DNA of 34,442 nucleotides from NCBI GenBank assembly GCA_024709425.1, contig JANJWS010000096.1, positions 1 through 34,442 of the forward strand, given 5' to 3'. This document shows, piece after piece, positions 27,371 to 34,442 of this stretch. Every line of letters begins with the position of its first letter. Position 1 is the first letter of the stretch. The notes beneath the pieces are model-generated. The model was not told the origin of the DNA. It did no database searches and saw only the letters and a program-made list of their open reading frames with translations. The translations under genes were made by a program, and so were the position numbers. This stretch comes from Thiobacillus sp. (GTDB lineage Bacteria > Pseudomonadota > Gammaproteobacteria > Burkholderiales > Thiobacillaceae).

Positions 27371-27462
27371 CTAGGGGCCAGGATTCAGGATTCAGGAAAA
27401 ACCCGACGACGCTGCCACTGCCGCCTTTCCCTGATCCCTGAATCCTGACCCCTGAACCCTGG
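27371..27462. repeat. Second copy of the TCAGGATTCAGGGGTCAGG-type inverted repeat
   Basis: The left arm at about 27371-27396 (CCAGGATTCAGGATTCAGG core) and the right arm at about 27428-27462 (GAATCCTGACCCCTGAACCC core) are inverted copies around a 31-base centre. The arm units match those at 1041-1171, while the centre differs. It fills the space between the dnaX start and the 3' end of the 4.5S RNA gene. Confidence 0.8.
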
Positions 27463-27469
27463 AAAAAGT

Positions 27470-27564
27470 GGCGAGCCAGAACCCCGGCACTGGCATGGAT
27501 CGCTGGGGCTGCTTCCTTCCGGACCTGACCCGGTTCACGATTTGGCCATGCGGGGAGGCCCGCC
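27470..27564 (-). ncRNA. ffs: Signal recognition particle 4.5S RNA
   Basis: The minus strand carries GTCAGGTCCGGAAGGAAGCA, the universal SRP RNA apical domain that binds Ffh. The flanks pair as a long hairpin: GGCGGGCC at the 5' end with GGCTCGCC at the 3' end, and CATGG and CCCCG segments with CCATG and CGGGG. Ends are set from this pairing and may be off by a few bases. A five-T run (minus strand, 27463-27467) follows the 3' end and can end transcription. The place beside dnaX is common in bacteria. Confidence 0.95.
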
Positions 27565-27570
27565 ATGGGC

Positions 27571-27576
27571 ATTTTA
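27571..27576 (-). promoter_or_regulatory. -10 box of ffs
   Basis: TAAAAT on the minus strand ends seven bases before the inferred 5' end of the 4.5S RNA. No good -35 hexamer is seen. Confidence 0.45.
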
Positions 27577-27590
27577 CCCCGGAAGCGGAC

Positions 27591-28667
27591 CTATTCCTCA
27601 TCCGCCGGCGCGGTCAGTCGGCGTTTTTTCACGGCGTCCGCCAGGAGACGCAACAGCGGCTCGGTGTCCCCCCAGCCGAGGCAGGGATCGGTAATCGACT
27701 TCGCGTATTCCAGCGGCTGTCCCGGCATCAGATCCTGGCGCCCCGGGTTGAGGTGGCTTTCGATCATGACCCCGATGATGCGGCTGTCTCCACCCGCGAC
27801 TTGTCCGGCCACGTCGGCGCCAACGTCCATCTGACGCTGATACTGCTTGCTCGAATTGGCGTGAGAGAAGTCGATCATGAGTTGCTGACGCAAGCCCGCC
27901 GCAGCGAGTTCGGCGCAGGCCTGGTTGACGCTGGGCGCATCGTAGTTGGGGGTCTTGCCACCACGCAGGATGACATGGGTATCTTCATTGCCGGATGTGC
28001 TGAACACGCCGACGTGCCCCGACTTGGTGATCGAAATGAAGTGATGGCGCGCAGCGGCCGCCTTGATGGCATCGACCGCGATCCTGAGGCTGCCGTCGGT
28101 GCCGTTCTTGAACCCGACCGGGCACGACAGGCCGGAGGCGAGCTGACGATGCGACTGCGACTCGGTGGTGCGCGCGCCGATTGCCCCCCAGCTCACAAGA
28201 TCCGCAATGTATTGCGGCGAGATCAGGTCGAGGAATTCCGTCGCGCACGGCAGGCCGATCTCGTTGATTTCGAGCAGAAGCTTGCGTGCGAGACGCAAGC
28301 CCTCGTTGATGTCGAAGCTTTCGTCCAGGTGCGGGTCGTTGATCAGCCCCTTCCAGCCTACCGTGGTACGCGGCTTCTCGAAGTACACCCGCATGATCAC
28401 GATGAGATCGTGCATCAGTTCATCGGCGAGCGGCTTGAGCTTCCTGGCGTAATCGAGTGCAGCAGCGGGATCGTGGATCGAGCAGGGGCCGACGACGATG
28501 AACATGCGGTCGTCGGCGCCGCGAAGCACGTCATGGATCGCGGTTCGCGCATGCGCCACGTGGGAGAGCACGGCCTCGCTGGCGCGCAATTCGCGCATGA
28601 TCTGCATCGGAGCGAGCAGTTCGCCGCTTTGCTCGATGCGGGTGTCGTCGGTTCGGGTGGCGTGCAT
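27591..28667 (-). CDS. aroG: 3-deoxy-7-phosphoheptulonate (DAHP) synthase, class I
   Basis: First enzyme of the shikimate pathway: phosphoenolpyruvate plus erythrose 4-phosphate to DAHP. 358 residues, the size of E. coli AroG/AroF/AroH. Motifs: VVGPCSIHDPAAALDYA, the MRVYFEKPRTTVGWKGLINDP loop, GFKNGTDGSLRIAVDAI and DFSHANSSK. The metal ligands Cys, His, Glu and Asp appear in the expected contexts. Which amino acid inhibits it cannot be read safely. Upstream lie a leader peptide gene and a terminator (28711-28832), so transcription is very likely controlled by attenuation through Phe and/or Tyr supply. Confidence 0.96.
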   Translation of the reverse strand: MHATRTDDTRIEQSGELLAPMQIMRELRASEAVLSHVAHARTAIHDVLRGADDRMFIVVGPCSIHDPAAALDYARKLKPLADELMHDLIVIMRVYFEKPRTTVGWKGLINDPHLDESFDINEGLRLARKLLLEINEIGLPCATEFLDLISPQYIADLVSWGAIGARTTESQSHRQLASGLSCPVGFKNGTDGSLRIAVDAIKAAAARHHFISITKSGHVGVFSTSGNEDTHVILRGGKTPNYDAPSVNQACAELAAAGLRQQLMIDFSHANSSKQYQRQMDVGADVAGQVAGGDSRIIGVMIESHLNPGRQDLMPGQPLEYAKSITDPCLGWGDTEPLLRLLADAVKKRRLTAPADEE

Positions 28668-28710
28668 GGTCAGGCTCCGTTCGTTGGATCGGCCCGTGGC
28701 AGCAATACCA

Positions 28711-28744
28711 AAACGAAAAAACCGCCAGCGGACTGGCGGTTTCG
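28711..28744 (-). terminator. Attenuator terminator in the aroG leader
   Basis: On the minus strand the stem AAACCGCCAG/CTGGCGGTTT (plus-strand arms about 28721-28729 and 28734-28742, loop of 4) is followed by a TTTTTTCGTTTT tract (28711-28720). This is a strong rho-independent terminator located between the leader peptide and aroG. Its 5' arm can instead pair with GGCGGT inside the leader ORF (28777-28782). Confidence 0.85.
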
Positions 28745-28763
28745 TTAGGCTATGCTACGTACT

Positions 28764-28832
28764 TCAGTGCCTCCCGACCGCCTGTGGCGTGGGATAAAAA
28801 AAACGGTCAAAGAAGTATGCGGCACGGTTCAT
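28764..28832 (-). CDS. Aromatic-rich leader peptide of aroG
   Basis: A 22-codon ORF starting MNRAAYFFDRFFYP and ending at 28764, about 96 bases before aroG. Six of eight consecutive codons (residues 6-13) are Phe or Tyr, as in the pheL-type leaders that stall ribosomes when charged tRNA is short. GACCG within the run (28804-28808) can pair with CGGTC (28776-28780), and that second segment overlaps the one that competes for the terminator arm. So the four-segment logic of classical attenuation is present. The Shine-Dalgarno is weak (GGTAGA). The promoter is not clear. Confidence 0.75.
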   Translation of the reverse strand: MNRAAYFFDRFFYPTPQAVGRH

Positions 28833-28941
28833 GCGTGGCAGTCTACCAAAACCCGGCGGATGCTGCCAGGCATGCCCGCACGTGGCTGGTCGCGCCTCGG
28901 CGGCACGGCACCCGACGCACCATGCGAACATGGAGAATAGT

Positions 28942-31900
28942 GTGGAAATGACGGCAAACCTGACAGGGAATCGGCAGACGGGCGAGGAGCAGCGTCGTGA
29001 CATGCGCTTCCAGGTGTCGCAGCCGGCCCTCATCACACAGCCGGGTTACGCGGAGATCCCCTGTGAGATCCGTGACTTCTGCCTCGGTGGTCTGTTCCTG
29101 AAGTTCACTCATCCCGAATCCGCGATCGCGGCGCTCGCCCAGCGCGCGGGTGCAGAGGTCGAGATTGTCTTCACCTCCGCGACGCTTTCGCCGCCGACCA
29201 CATTTCGCATGGCGGCGCTGCTCAAGCGTCTCGGCCCACTCGGTATCGGTGTTGCCTTCGTTCGGCAGCCCACCGAAGCCTTGCGTTCGCTGCAGAAACT
29301 GCGCATGGCGAGCCACCGGCAGAAGCTCGCGGCACTGCCGTCCGGCGACGCGTCTCCCCATCTGCGCGACGCCAGCACGGCACTTCTGAACGAGGCCCTT
29401 TTGCAGGCCCACGAACAGTCCCAGCGCCAGCTGACCGATCGGCTCAACAACGCCGCGCTTCATGCTGCCGGCATCTCCGAGCACAGCGGCCTGCTGGCCG
29501 CCGTCCCGGAATTCGCCCGGTACGCCGGACAGGTCAGGGAGCGTTTCGCCAAACAGGTCATGGATGCCGTGAAACATGTCCGCCCCGTTCGCACCCAGGC
29601 GACCCGCGACCACACATCCGGCGGGCTCGCCTTGGTCGACGAAACGGATTTCGAGGACTGGCTCGCCACGTCGTCGGAGGCATCACGTCTGGAGGAACAG
29701 TTCCAGGAACAGCTCATGGACCTCGAACCACGCATTGGCCAGCTGTTCGCCTTTGCCTGCGACCATGGCAACAATCCGTTCGGACCGGCCGTGATCCTCC
29801 ATGCGTACCGTGCCGCACTGGAAGACGTCCCGGTACTCCCGCGGGCGCGCCAGGTCGCCTACGTGACATTGCGCGAAGTACTGGGCTCGCAACTGGCGCC
29901 GCTCTACGCCGAACTGCTCGCGATGCTGCCGGTCTCCGAGGCCGAGACGCTGCAGCGCCATCCTGACGTCGCCAGCGCGCCTGGGCGGCCCGAGCAGACT
30001 CCCGACCAGCCCGCTCCGGACATATCCGTGGCCCCCGGTTCCCCGGCGGCGCCCACGGGACAGCGCGGGGCGCTCGGCCGGCTGGCAAGTACATTGTTCG
30101 ATTTCTTTCGCAGCCAGCCGCCTGCGGCAGGCGCGCCCGCCCACGCGGGTCCTGCGGACAGGGTGCACCCGGCCGCTCCGGCAACCACTGGCCATGCACC
30201 CCAGTCCCGGAGTGCGCCCATCTCCGCAGCCGCGACACAAGGCGTCGCCGCGACTTCCGGATCGCCCGTGCTCGAACGCCTCGCCCGATCGGGTGCACTG
30301 CCCGCCGCACTCACCCAGGACATGCAGCGTTCGGTCGACATGTTCGGCGCACTGTTCGACACCATGCACGCGGAGCGATCGGTCGACGCCGGCATGCGCC
30401 CGCTCTTCCAACAATTGGAGAGCAGCCTCGCCCGGCTGGCGCTGTCCGACCCGCAATTCCTCAGCTCCCCTTCGCACCCGGCGCACAAGGTGCTGAATAC
30501 GCTCGACCGCATCAGCATGGTCGCCGACGACGACGGGAGGATCACCGACCAGCGCCTGTTGCGGCTGATGCAGCGCTGGACCGACCGCATCAACACCGAA
30601 GCCGACAAGAATCCAGGGGTGTTCGACGAAGCACGCATCCAGCTCGAACGCGTCGTAAAGCCACTGATGCATGAGCGCAGCGCGCGTATTTTCCGCTTGC
30701 AGGAAATGTGCGAAGGCCGTCAGCGCGCGGAAGTTGCAAAACACGGCATCCTGCAGGCATTGCTGCGGCGGCTGGGTGAACGCCCGGCCCCCAACGCGGT
30801 GATCGAACTCCTGAATGGGGGTTGGCGAAACGTGCTGCTGATGGCCGAATTGCGCCACGGGGCGGACAGTGATTCCGCGCGCGATGCCTGGCAGGTGCTC
30901 GAACAGCTGAGCGCCTGGCTGGATCCGGCACATCCGGCACCCTCGGCCGCGCAGGTGCAGACTCTGCTGCAGCGCATCGATGAGGCGCTAACCCACGTGT
31001 GCGCCGACAAGCTCGCCCAGGACCGCATCATCGACCAGCTCGCCGCACTGCTGTTCGATGAGGACAAGTCGCGGCACCCGCGTACGCCGGTCGCCGCGCG
31101 CCTCGACGATGCCGCGGACGACAGCCTGACCGGAATCCAGGACGAACTGGCCGAGCGCCTGCGTGTCGGCGACTGGCTTCAGTTCAAATCGCCGGACGCG
31201 CCGCTCAACCTGATCTGGATCGGTGACCAGCCGCCCGTCTATGTTTTCGCCAACTACCGGGGCATCAAGAAGCTCGACCTCAGGCGCCAGGAACTGCTGC
31301 AGGCACTGGAGGAAGGTCGTGCGCAGTGGACCGAGGATCTCGAGCTGCCGCTGATGGATCGCTCCTACAGCGCCATGATCCAGAAGATGCAGCGTGACCT
31401 GTTGTGGCGCTCGACGCACGACACCGGCACCGGCCTGCTCAACCGCAAGAGCTTTTTCCGCGCCATCCGCCGCCACTGGCTGCGCAGCCGGCGCCCGGAT
31501 AGCGGCTTCGCCGTGGTCGTGATCCAGCTCGACATCGCCAGTCCGGCCAACGAACCCGCAAACGCCGACATCCGCACCGCCATCCTGCGTGAGCTTGCGC
31601 AGTGGCTGCCCGAAAGCCTGCTGCCGCGCGTGCCCCTCGCCCGCGCGGGCGAATCCGGCCTCGCCTTCTGGATCGAGGTCTCGGACCGCAGTGTCGCCGA
31701 AACCCAGGTCCACGCCCTGCTCCAGGCCATTGCGGCTCGTCCCCACGAAATCGCCGGCGTACGCTATCGCGTCCAGGGTGCGGCAGGCCTCATGTGGGTC
31801 CCCGATGCGCTCGACCCTGAAGGTTATTACGACAACGCCAACGCTGCCTGCGCCCGCGCGCGCGAGTCCGGCACGCACGTCATGGGCTACGGCCAGGAAA

Positions 31901-32676
31901 CCGAAGATCGCAGCGTGGAGGCGCTCGCCGAGCAGGCGCACCGACTCACCGCCATCCTCACCAACAACGAACTGAGCCTGAACTGCCAGCCGGTCATCAC
32001 CCTGGGCGACGACACCCGTTCACCGGTGTACCACGAGGTGCTGCTCCATCCCGACACCCGCAGCGAGCTGCCTATCGCCACGCGCGACCTGATCGCCGTC
32101 GCCGAGCGCCTGCAGCGCATCACCGAGATCGACCGCTGGGTGACGCGAAGCGTGCTGCACTGGATGCGCGCGCACCCCGAGCAGACCGCCCGCCTCGGCG
32201 GCCTGTCGATCAACCTTTCGGGGCAGTCCGTCACCAACCCGCTGTTCCTCAAGTTCCTGCTCGCCGAACTGGTCCAGGGTGACATTCCAGGCAACAAGCT
32301 GATTTTCGAGATCAGCGAAGCCGACGCGGTCGAAGGCCACGCGCAGACGCAGCTGTTCATGCGCCAGTTGCAGCGTCACGGCTGCCGCTTCACACTGGAC
32401 GAGTTCGGCACCGGCGCCAGTTCCTATACGCGCCTGAAGAGCATGAAACTCGATTTCCTCAAGATCGACCGTGCCCTGGTGCGCGAACTCGGCACCAGCA
32501 TGATCGACGAGGCGCTGGTGCGCTCGATCCTGGAAACCGGCAACTTCCTAGGCATCCGCACCGTCGCCGGATTTGTCGAGGACGCGGATACGCTCGCCAA
32601 GCTGGGCGAGATCGGAGTCGACTGCGTGCAGGGATATTTTATCGAGGAGCCGAAGCCGCTGGAGAGTCTGGCCTGA
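28942..32676 (+). CDS. PilZ-DUF1631-degenerate GGDEF-degenerate EAL protein
   Basis: About 1244 residues, with no membrane segment seen. PilZ-like domain at about 17-115 (RRDMRFQVSQPALI, then a CLGGLFLKF strand), a long helical DUF1631 region (about 120-800), a GGDEF-like domain (about 815-975, THDTGTGLLNRKSFF) and an EAL domain (about 1003-1240). The GGDEF motif is AGESG (902-906). EAL reads EVL (E1032). The DDFGTG block is DEFGTG (1153-1158), and the AEGVE block is AGFVE with Gly 1210 in place of the usual Glu. Synthase activity is therefore unlikely and phosphodiesterase activity doubtful; c-di-GMP binding, as in FimX or LapD, is more likely. The GTG at 28942 has a GGAG six bases upstream; ATGs at 28930 and 28948 are alternatives. 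It is divergent from aroG. Confidence 0.88.
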   Translation: MEMTANLTGNRQTGEEQRRDMRFQVSQPALITQPGYAEIPCEIRDFCLGGLFLKFTHPESAIAALAQRAGAEVEIVFTSATLSPPTTFRMAALLKRLGPLGIGVAFVRQPTEALRSLQKLRMASHRQKLAALPSGDASPHLRDASTALLNEALLQAHEQSQRQLTDRLNNAALHAAGISEHSGLLAAVPEFARYAGQVRERFAKQVMDAVKHVRPVRTQATRDHTSGGLALVDETDFEDWLATSSEASRLEEQFQEQLMDLEPRIGQLFAFACDHGNNPFGPAVILHAYRAALEDVPVLPRARQVAYVTLREVLGSQLAPLYAELLAMLPVSEAETLQRHPDVASAPGRPEQTPDQPAPDISVAPGSPAAPTGQRGALGRLASTLFDFFRSQPPAAGAPAHAGPADRVHPAAPATTGHAPQSRSAPISAAATQGVAATSGSPVLERLARSGALPAALTQDMQRSVDMFGALFDTMHAERSVDAGMRPLFQQLESSLARLALSDPQFLSSPSHPAHKVLNTLDRISMVADDDGRITDQRLLRLMQRWTDRINTEADKNPGVFDEARIQLERVVKPLMHERSARIFRLQEMCEGRQRAEVAKHGILQALLRRLGERPAPNAVIELLNGGWRNVLLMAELRHGADSDSARDAWQVLEQLSAWLDPAHPAPSAAQVQTLLQRIDEALTHVCADKLAQDRIIDQLAALLFDEDKSRHPRTPVAARLDDAADDSLTGIQDELAERLRVGDWLQFKSPDAPLNLIWIGDQPPVYVFANYRGIKKLDLRRQELLQALEEGRAQWTEDLELPLMDRSYSAMIQKMQRDLLWRSTHDTGTGLLNRKSFFRAIRRHWLRSRRPDSGFAVVVIQLDIASPANEPANADIRTAILRELAQWLPESLLPRVPLARAGESGLAFWIEVSDRSVAETQVHALLQAIAARPHEIAGVRYRVQGAAGLMWVPDALDPEGYYDNANAACARARESGTHVMGYGQETEDRSVEALAEQAHRLTAILTNNELSLNCQPVITLGDDTRSPVYHEVLLHPDTRSELPIATRDLIAVAERLQRITEIDRWVTRSVLHWMRAHPEQTARLGGLSINLSGQSVTNPLFLKFLLAELVQGDIPGNKLIFEISEADAVEGHAQTQLFMRQLQRHGCRFTLDEFGTGASSYTRLKSMKLDFLKIDRALVRELGTSMIDEALVRSILETGNFLGIRTVAGFVEDADTLAKLGEIGVDCVQGYFIEEPKPLESLA

Positions 32677-32687
32677 GGTTTTGCCCC

Positions 32688-32721
32688 GTCATTGCGAGGG
32701 CAACGCAGCAAAGCAATCCAG
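32688..32721. repeat. REP-like palindromic unit
   Basis: CGTCATTGCGAGG...AAGCAATCCAG with the inverted pair ATTGC (32691-32695) / GCAAT (32713-32717). This resembles a widespread bacterial intergenic repeat (CGTCATTGCGAG...GCAATCC), recalled from general knowledge. It follows the stop of the EAL protein closely. Confidence 0.5.
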
Positions 32722-32777
32722 TTGGATCCGTCGCGAAGCACGCTTGTAGTTAAATTTTCGCAGCGCGGCTGACCGTT

Positions 32778-33001
32778 GGCCGGGGGTTGCCCGGCGGCAA
32801 GTTCCTTTTCTTGCTTGCCCAAGAAAAGGAACCCAAAGAAGGGCACCCCGACATCCCCGAAACCCCGAAAATCGAGCCCGCCGGACGGGCGGCGAAGAAC
32901 TCGCCCCGCCTTGCTGTTTTCTGTTTATTTCTTGTGGGCGGCGCTCAAACACCTTCGCCGCTGATCCGCCCGGCAGGCTCGATTTTCGGCGGGGCTGTAA
33001 G
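32778..33001. repeat. MITE-like palindromic intergenic element
   Basis: Contains a perfect 12-bp inverted repeat, GTTCCTTTTCTT (32801-32812) and AAGAAAAGGAAC (32821-32832), with an 8-base loop. A second, perfect 14-bp pair is CCGAAAATCGAGCC (32865-32878) and GGCTCGATTTTCGG (32976-32989). No real gene lies in the 402-base gap 32677-33078: short ORFs here run through the repeat. Similar sequence (a palindromic 'CTTTTCTTGCTTGCCCAAGAAAAG' type core) is common in proteobacterial intergenic DNA, from memory. Confidence 0.65.
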
Positions 33002-33078
33002 GGGAGGAAAGTCAAAACCAGAACGGTGATGACTGGCCGAATCGCGTACTCATCAGATTCATCTGAAATTCGGCTTGA

Positions 33079-33375
<297 letters not shown>

Positions 33376-33406
33376 TTACCGAACAATCGATATATGCGCA
33401 GAGTAC

Positions 33407-34442
33407 TTAGGCCGTGCCGCCCACCGTCAACCCATCGATCCGCAGCGTCGGCTGCCCGACGCCGACCGGTACGCTCTGCCCTTCCTTGCCGCAGGTGCCG
33501 ACGCCCGGATCCATCTCCATGTCGTTGCCGATCATCGACACGCGGGTGAGCGCGTCGGGGCCGTTGCCGATGAGGGTGGCGCCTTTCACCGGGTAGGTGA
33601 TCTTGCCGTTTTCGATCATGTAGGCTTCGGCGGCGGAGAAGACGAACTTGCCGCTGGTGATGTCGACCTGGCCGCCGCCGAAGTTGACGGCGTAGAGGCC
33701 GTTCTTCACCGAAGCGATGATCTCGTGCGGGGACTTGTCGCCACCCAGCATGAGGGTGTTGGTCATGCGCGGCATGGTGAGATGGGCGAACGATTCGCGG
33801 CGTGCGTTGCCGGTGGTCGCCACGCCCATCAGGCGCGCGTTCATCATGTCCTGCATGTAGCCGGTGAGGATGCCGTCCTCGATCAGCACGGTGCGCTGCG
33901 TAGGGTTGCCTTCGTCGTCGATATTCAGCGAGCCACGCCGCAGCGGGATGGTGCCGTCGTCGATGACGGTGACGCCGGGTGCGGCGACGCGTTCGCCGAT
34001 GCGCCCGGAAAACGCCGAACTGCCCTTGCGGTTGAAATCGCCTTCGAGGCCATGGCCGATGGCTTCGTGCAGCAGGATGCCGGGCCAGCCGGCGCCGAGG
34101 ACGACGGTCATGGTGCCGGCGGGCGCGGGGCGCGCGTCGAGGTTGACGCTGGCCTGGTGCACGGCCTGGCGCGCGTACTGCTCGAGGATATCGTCGGTGA
34201 AGTAGCGGTAGTCGAAGCGCCCGCCGCCGCCACCGGTGCCCTGCTCGCGGCGGCCGTCCTGCTCGGCGATGACCTGCAGCGACAGGCGCACCAGCGGACG
34301 CACGTCGGCGGCGAGGTGGCCGTCGGAGCGGGCGACGAAGATGACTTCGTATTCGGAGGCGAGGCTCGCCATGACCTGGATGACGCGCGGGTCCATGGCG
34401 CGCGCCTTCTTTTCCAGCCGCTCCAGCAGCGCGACCTTGGCC
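33407..34442 (-). CDS. tldD: Metalloprotease TldD, N-terminal part outside window
   Basis: TldD works with TldE (PmbA) as a heterodimeric zinc protease acting on unfolded peptides and on microcin/CcdA-type substrates. 344 C-terminal residues are visible; the reading frame stays open to base 34442. The zinc motif [11 protein letters not shown] lies in the typical context [21 protein letters not shown]-terminal blocks [20 protein letters not shown] and [22 protein letters not shown] are characteristic. pmbA is not in the window. Confidence 0.97.
   Translation of the reverse strand, partial: AKVALLERLEKKARAMDPRVIQVMASLASEYEVIFVARSDGHLAADVRPLVRLSLQVIAEQDGRREQGTGGGGGRFDYRYFTDDILEQYARQAVHQASVNLDARPAPAGTMTVVLGAGWPGILLHEAIGHGLEGDFNRKGSSAFSGRIGERVAAPGVTVIDDGTIPLRRGSLNIDDEGNPTQRTVLIEDGILTGYMQDMMNARLMGVATTGNARRESFAHLTMPRMTNTLMLGGDKSPHEIIASVKNGLYAVNFGGGQVDITSGKFVFSAAEAYMIENGKITYPVKGATLIGNGPDALTRVSMIGNDMEMDPGVGTCGKEGQSVPVGVGQPTLRIDGLTVGGTA

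Noticed and set aside
32776-33029. Two overlapping short plus-strand ORFs of 62 and 80 codons
   Set aside because: They run through the palindromic repeat element; their apparent proteins are by-products of the repeat.

Overview
This window is high-GC chromosomal DNA from a betaproteobacterium. The gene orders kdsD-kdsC-lptC-lptA-lptB-rpoN-hpf-ptsN-hprK-rapZ and purB / recR-ybaB-dnaX-ffs-aroG, together with the protein sequences, fit that class. A Thiobacillus-like Nitrosomonadales member is my best guess, but this is an impression and not a search result. Genes are packed tightly, with many ATGA/GTGA stop-start overlaps. There are no tRNA or rRNA genes, no CRISPR array, no prophage and no transposase.

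Layout. (1) Positions 1-5703 hold a compact type IV pilus / type II secretion-like assembly operon: an assembly ATPase cut by the window edge, a GspF/PilC platform protein, a PilM+PilN-like fusion, a PilO-like protein, a small exported protein and a cysteine-rich prepilin. (2) Positions 5678-10324 hold a polytopic sensor histidine kinase (-), a second prepilin (+) and a CPA2 cation/proton antiporter with RCK domains (-). (3) Positions 10367-13715 hold the Kdo/LPS-transport operon kdsD-kdsC-lptC-lptA-lptB. (4) Positions 14062-18316 hold rpoN, hpf, ptsN, hprK and rapZ, the sigma-54 / nitrogen-PTS regulatory block. No ptsH or ptsI follows; a NusG-domain-II protein and a Gx-type membrane protein come next. 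(5) Positions 19226-22462 hold ubiX, a LON-substrate-binding-domain protein, a pyridoxamine-phosphate-oxidase-like protein, a small lipoprotein, a DUF2905 protein, greB and a cytochrome c lipoprotein. (6) On the minus strand, 22472-28832 holds a CnoX-type thioredoxin, purB, recR, ybaB, dnaX, the 4.5S SRP RNA and aroG with its leader. (7) Positions 28942-32676 encode a large PilZ-DUF1631-GGDEF-EAL protein. (8) Positions 32677-34442 hold repeat-derived DNA, a small GIY-YIG protein and the C-terminal part of tldD.

The most notable finds are these. First, an attenuator in front of aroG: a 22-codon leader peptide carries the run YFFDRFFY and is followed by a rho-independent terminator with mutually exclusive pairings, which predicts Phe/Tyr-controlled DAHP synthase. 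Second, a four-domain c-di-GMP protein whose GGDEF and EAL sites are both degenerate (AGESG; EVL, DE for DD, Glu lost from the AEGVE motif), suggesting a FimX/LapD-like receptor. Third, a family of long inverted repeats built from TCAGGATTCAGGGGTCAGG-like units, present twice; one copy sits between two pilus genes and reaches to within six bases of a start codon. Fourth, a MITE-like palindromic element next to an AT-richer orphan GIY-YIG gene. Fifth, a 10-cysteine prepilin. Sixth, an EetA/EetB-like gene pair.

Three systems in the window may be connected. Pilus genes and a degenerate c-di-GMP receptor could together govern surface attachment. RpoN, Hpf, PtsN, HprK and RapZ form one nutritional control block beside envelope biogenesis (Kdo, Lpt). 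The dnaX-recR-ybaB block handles replication and repair.
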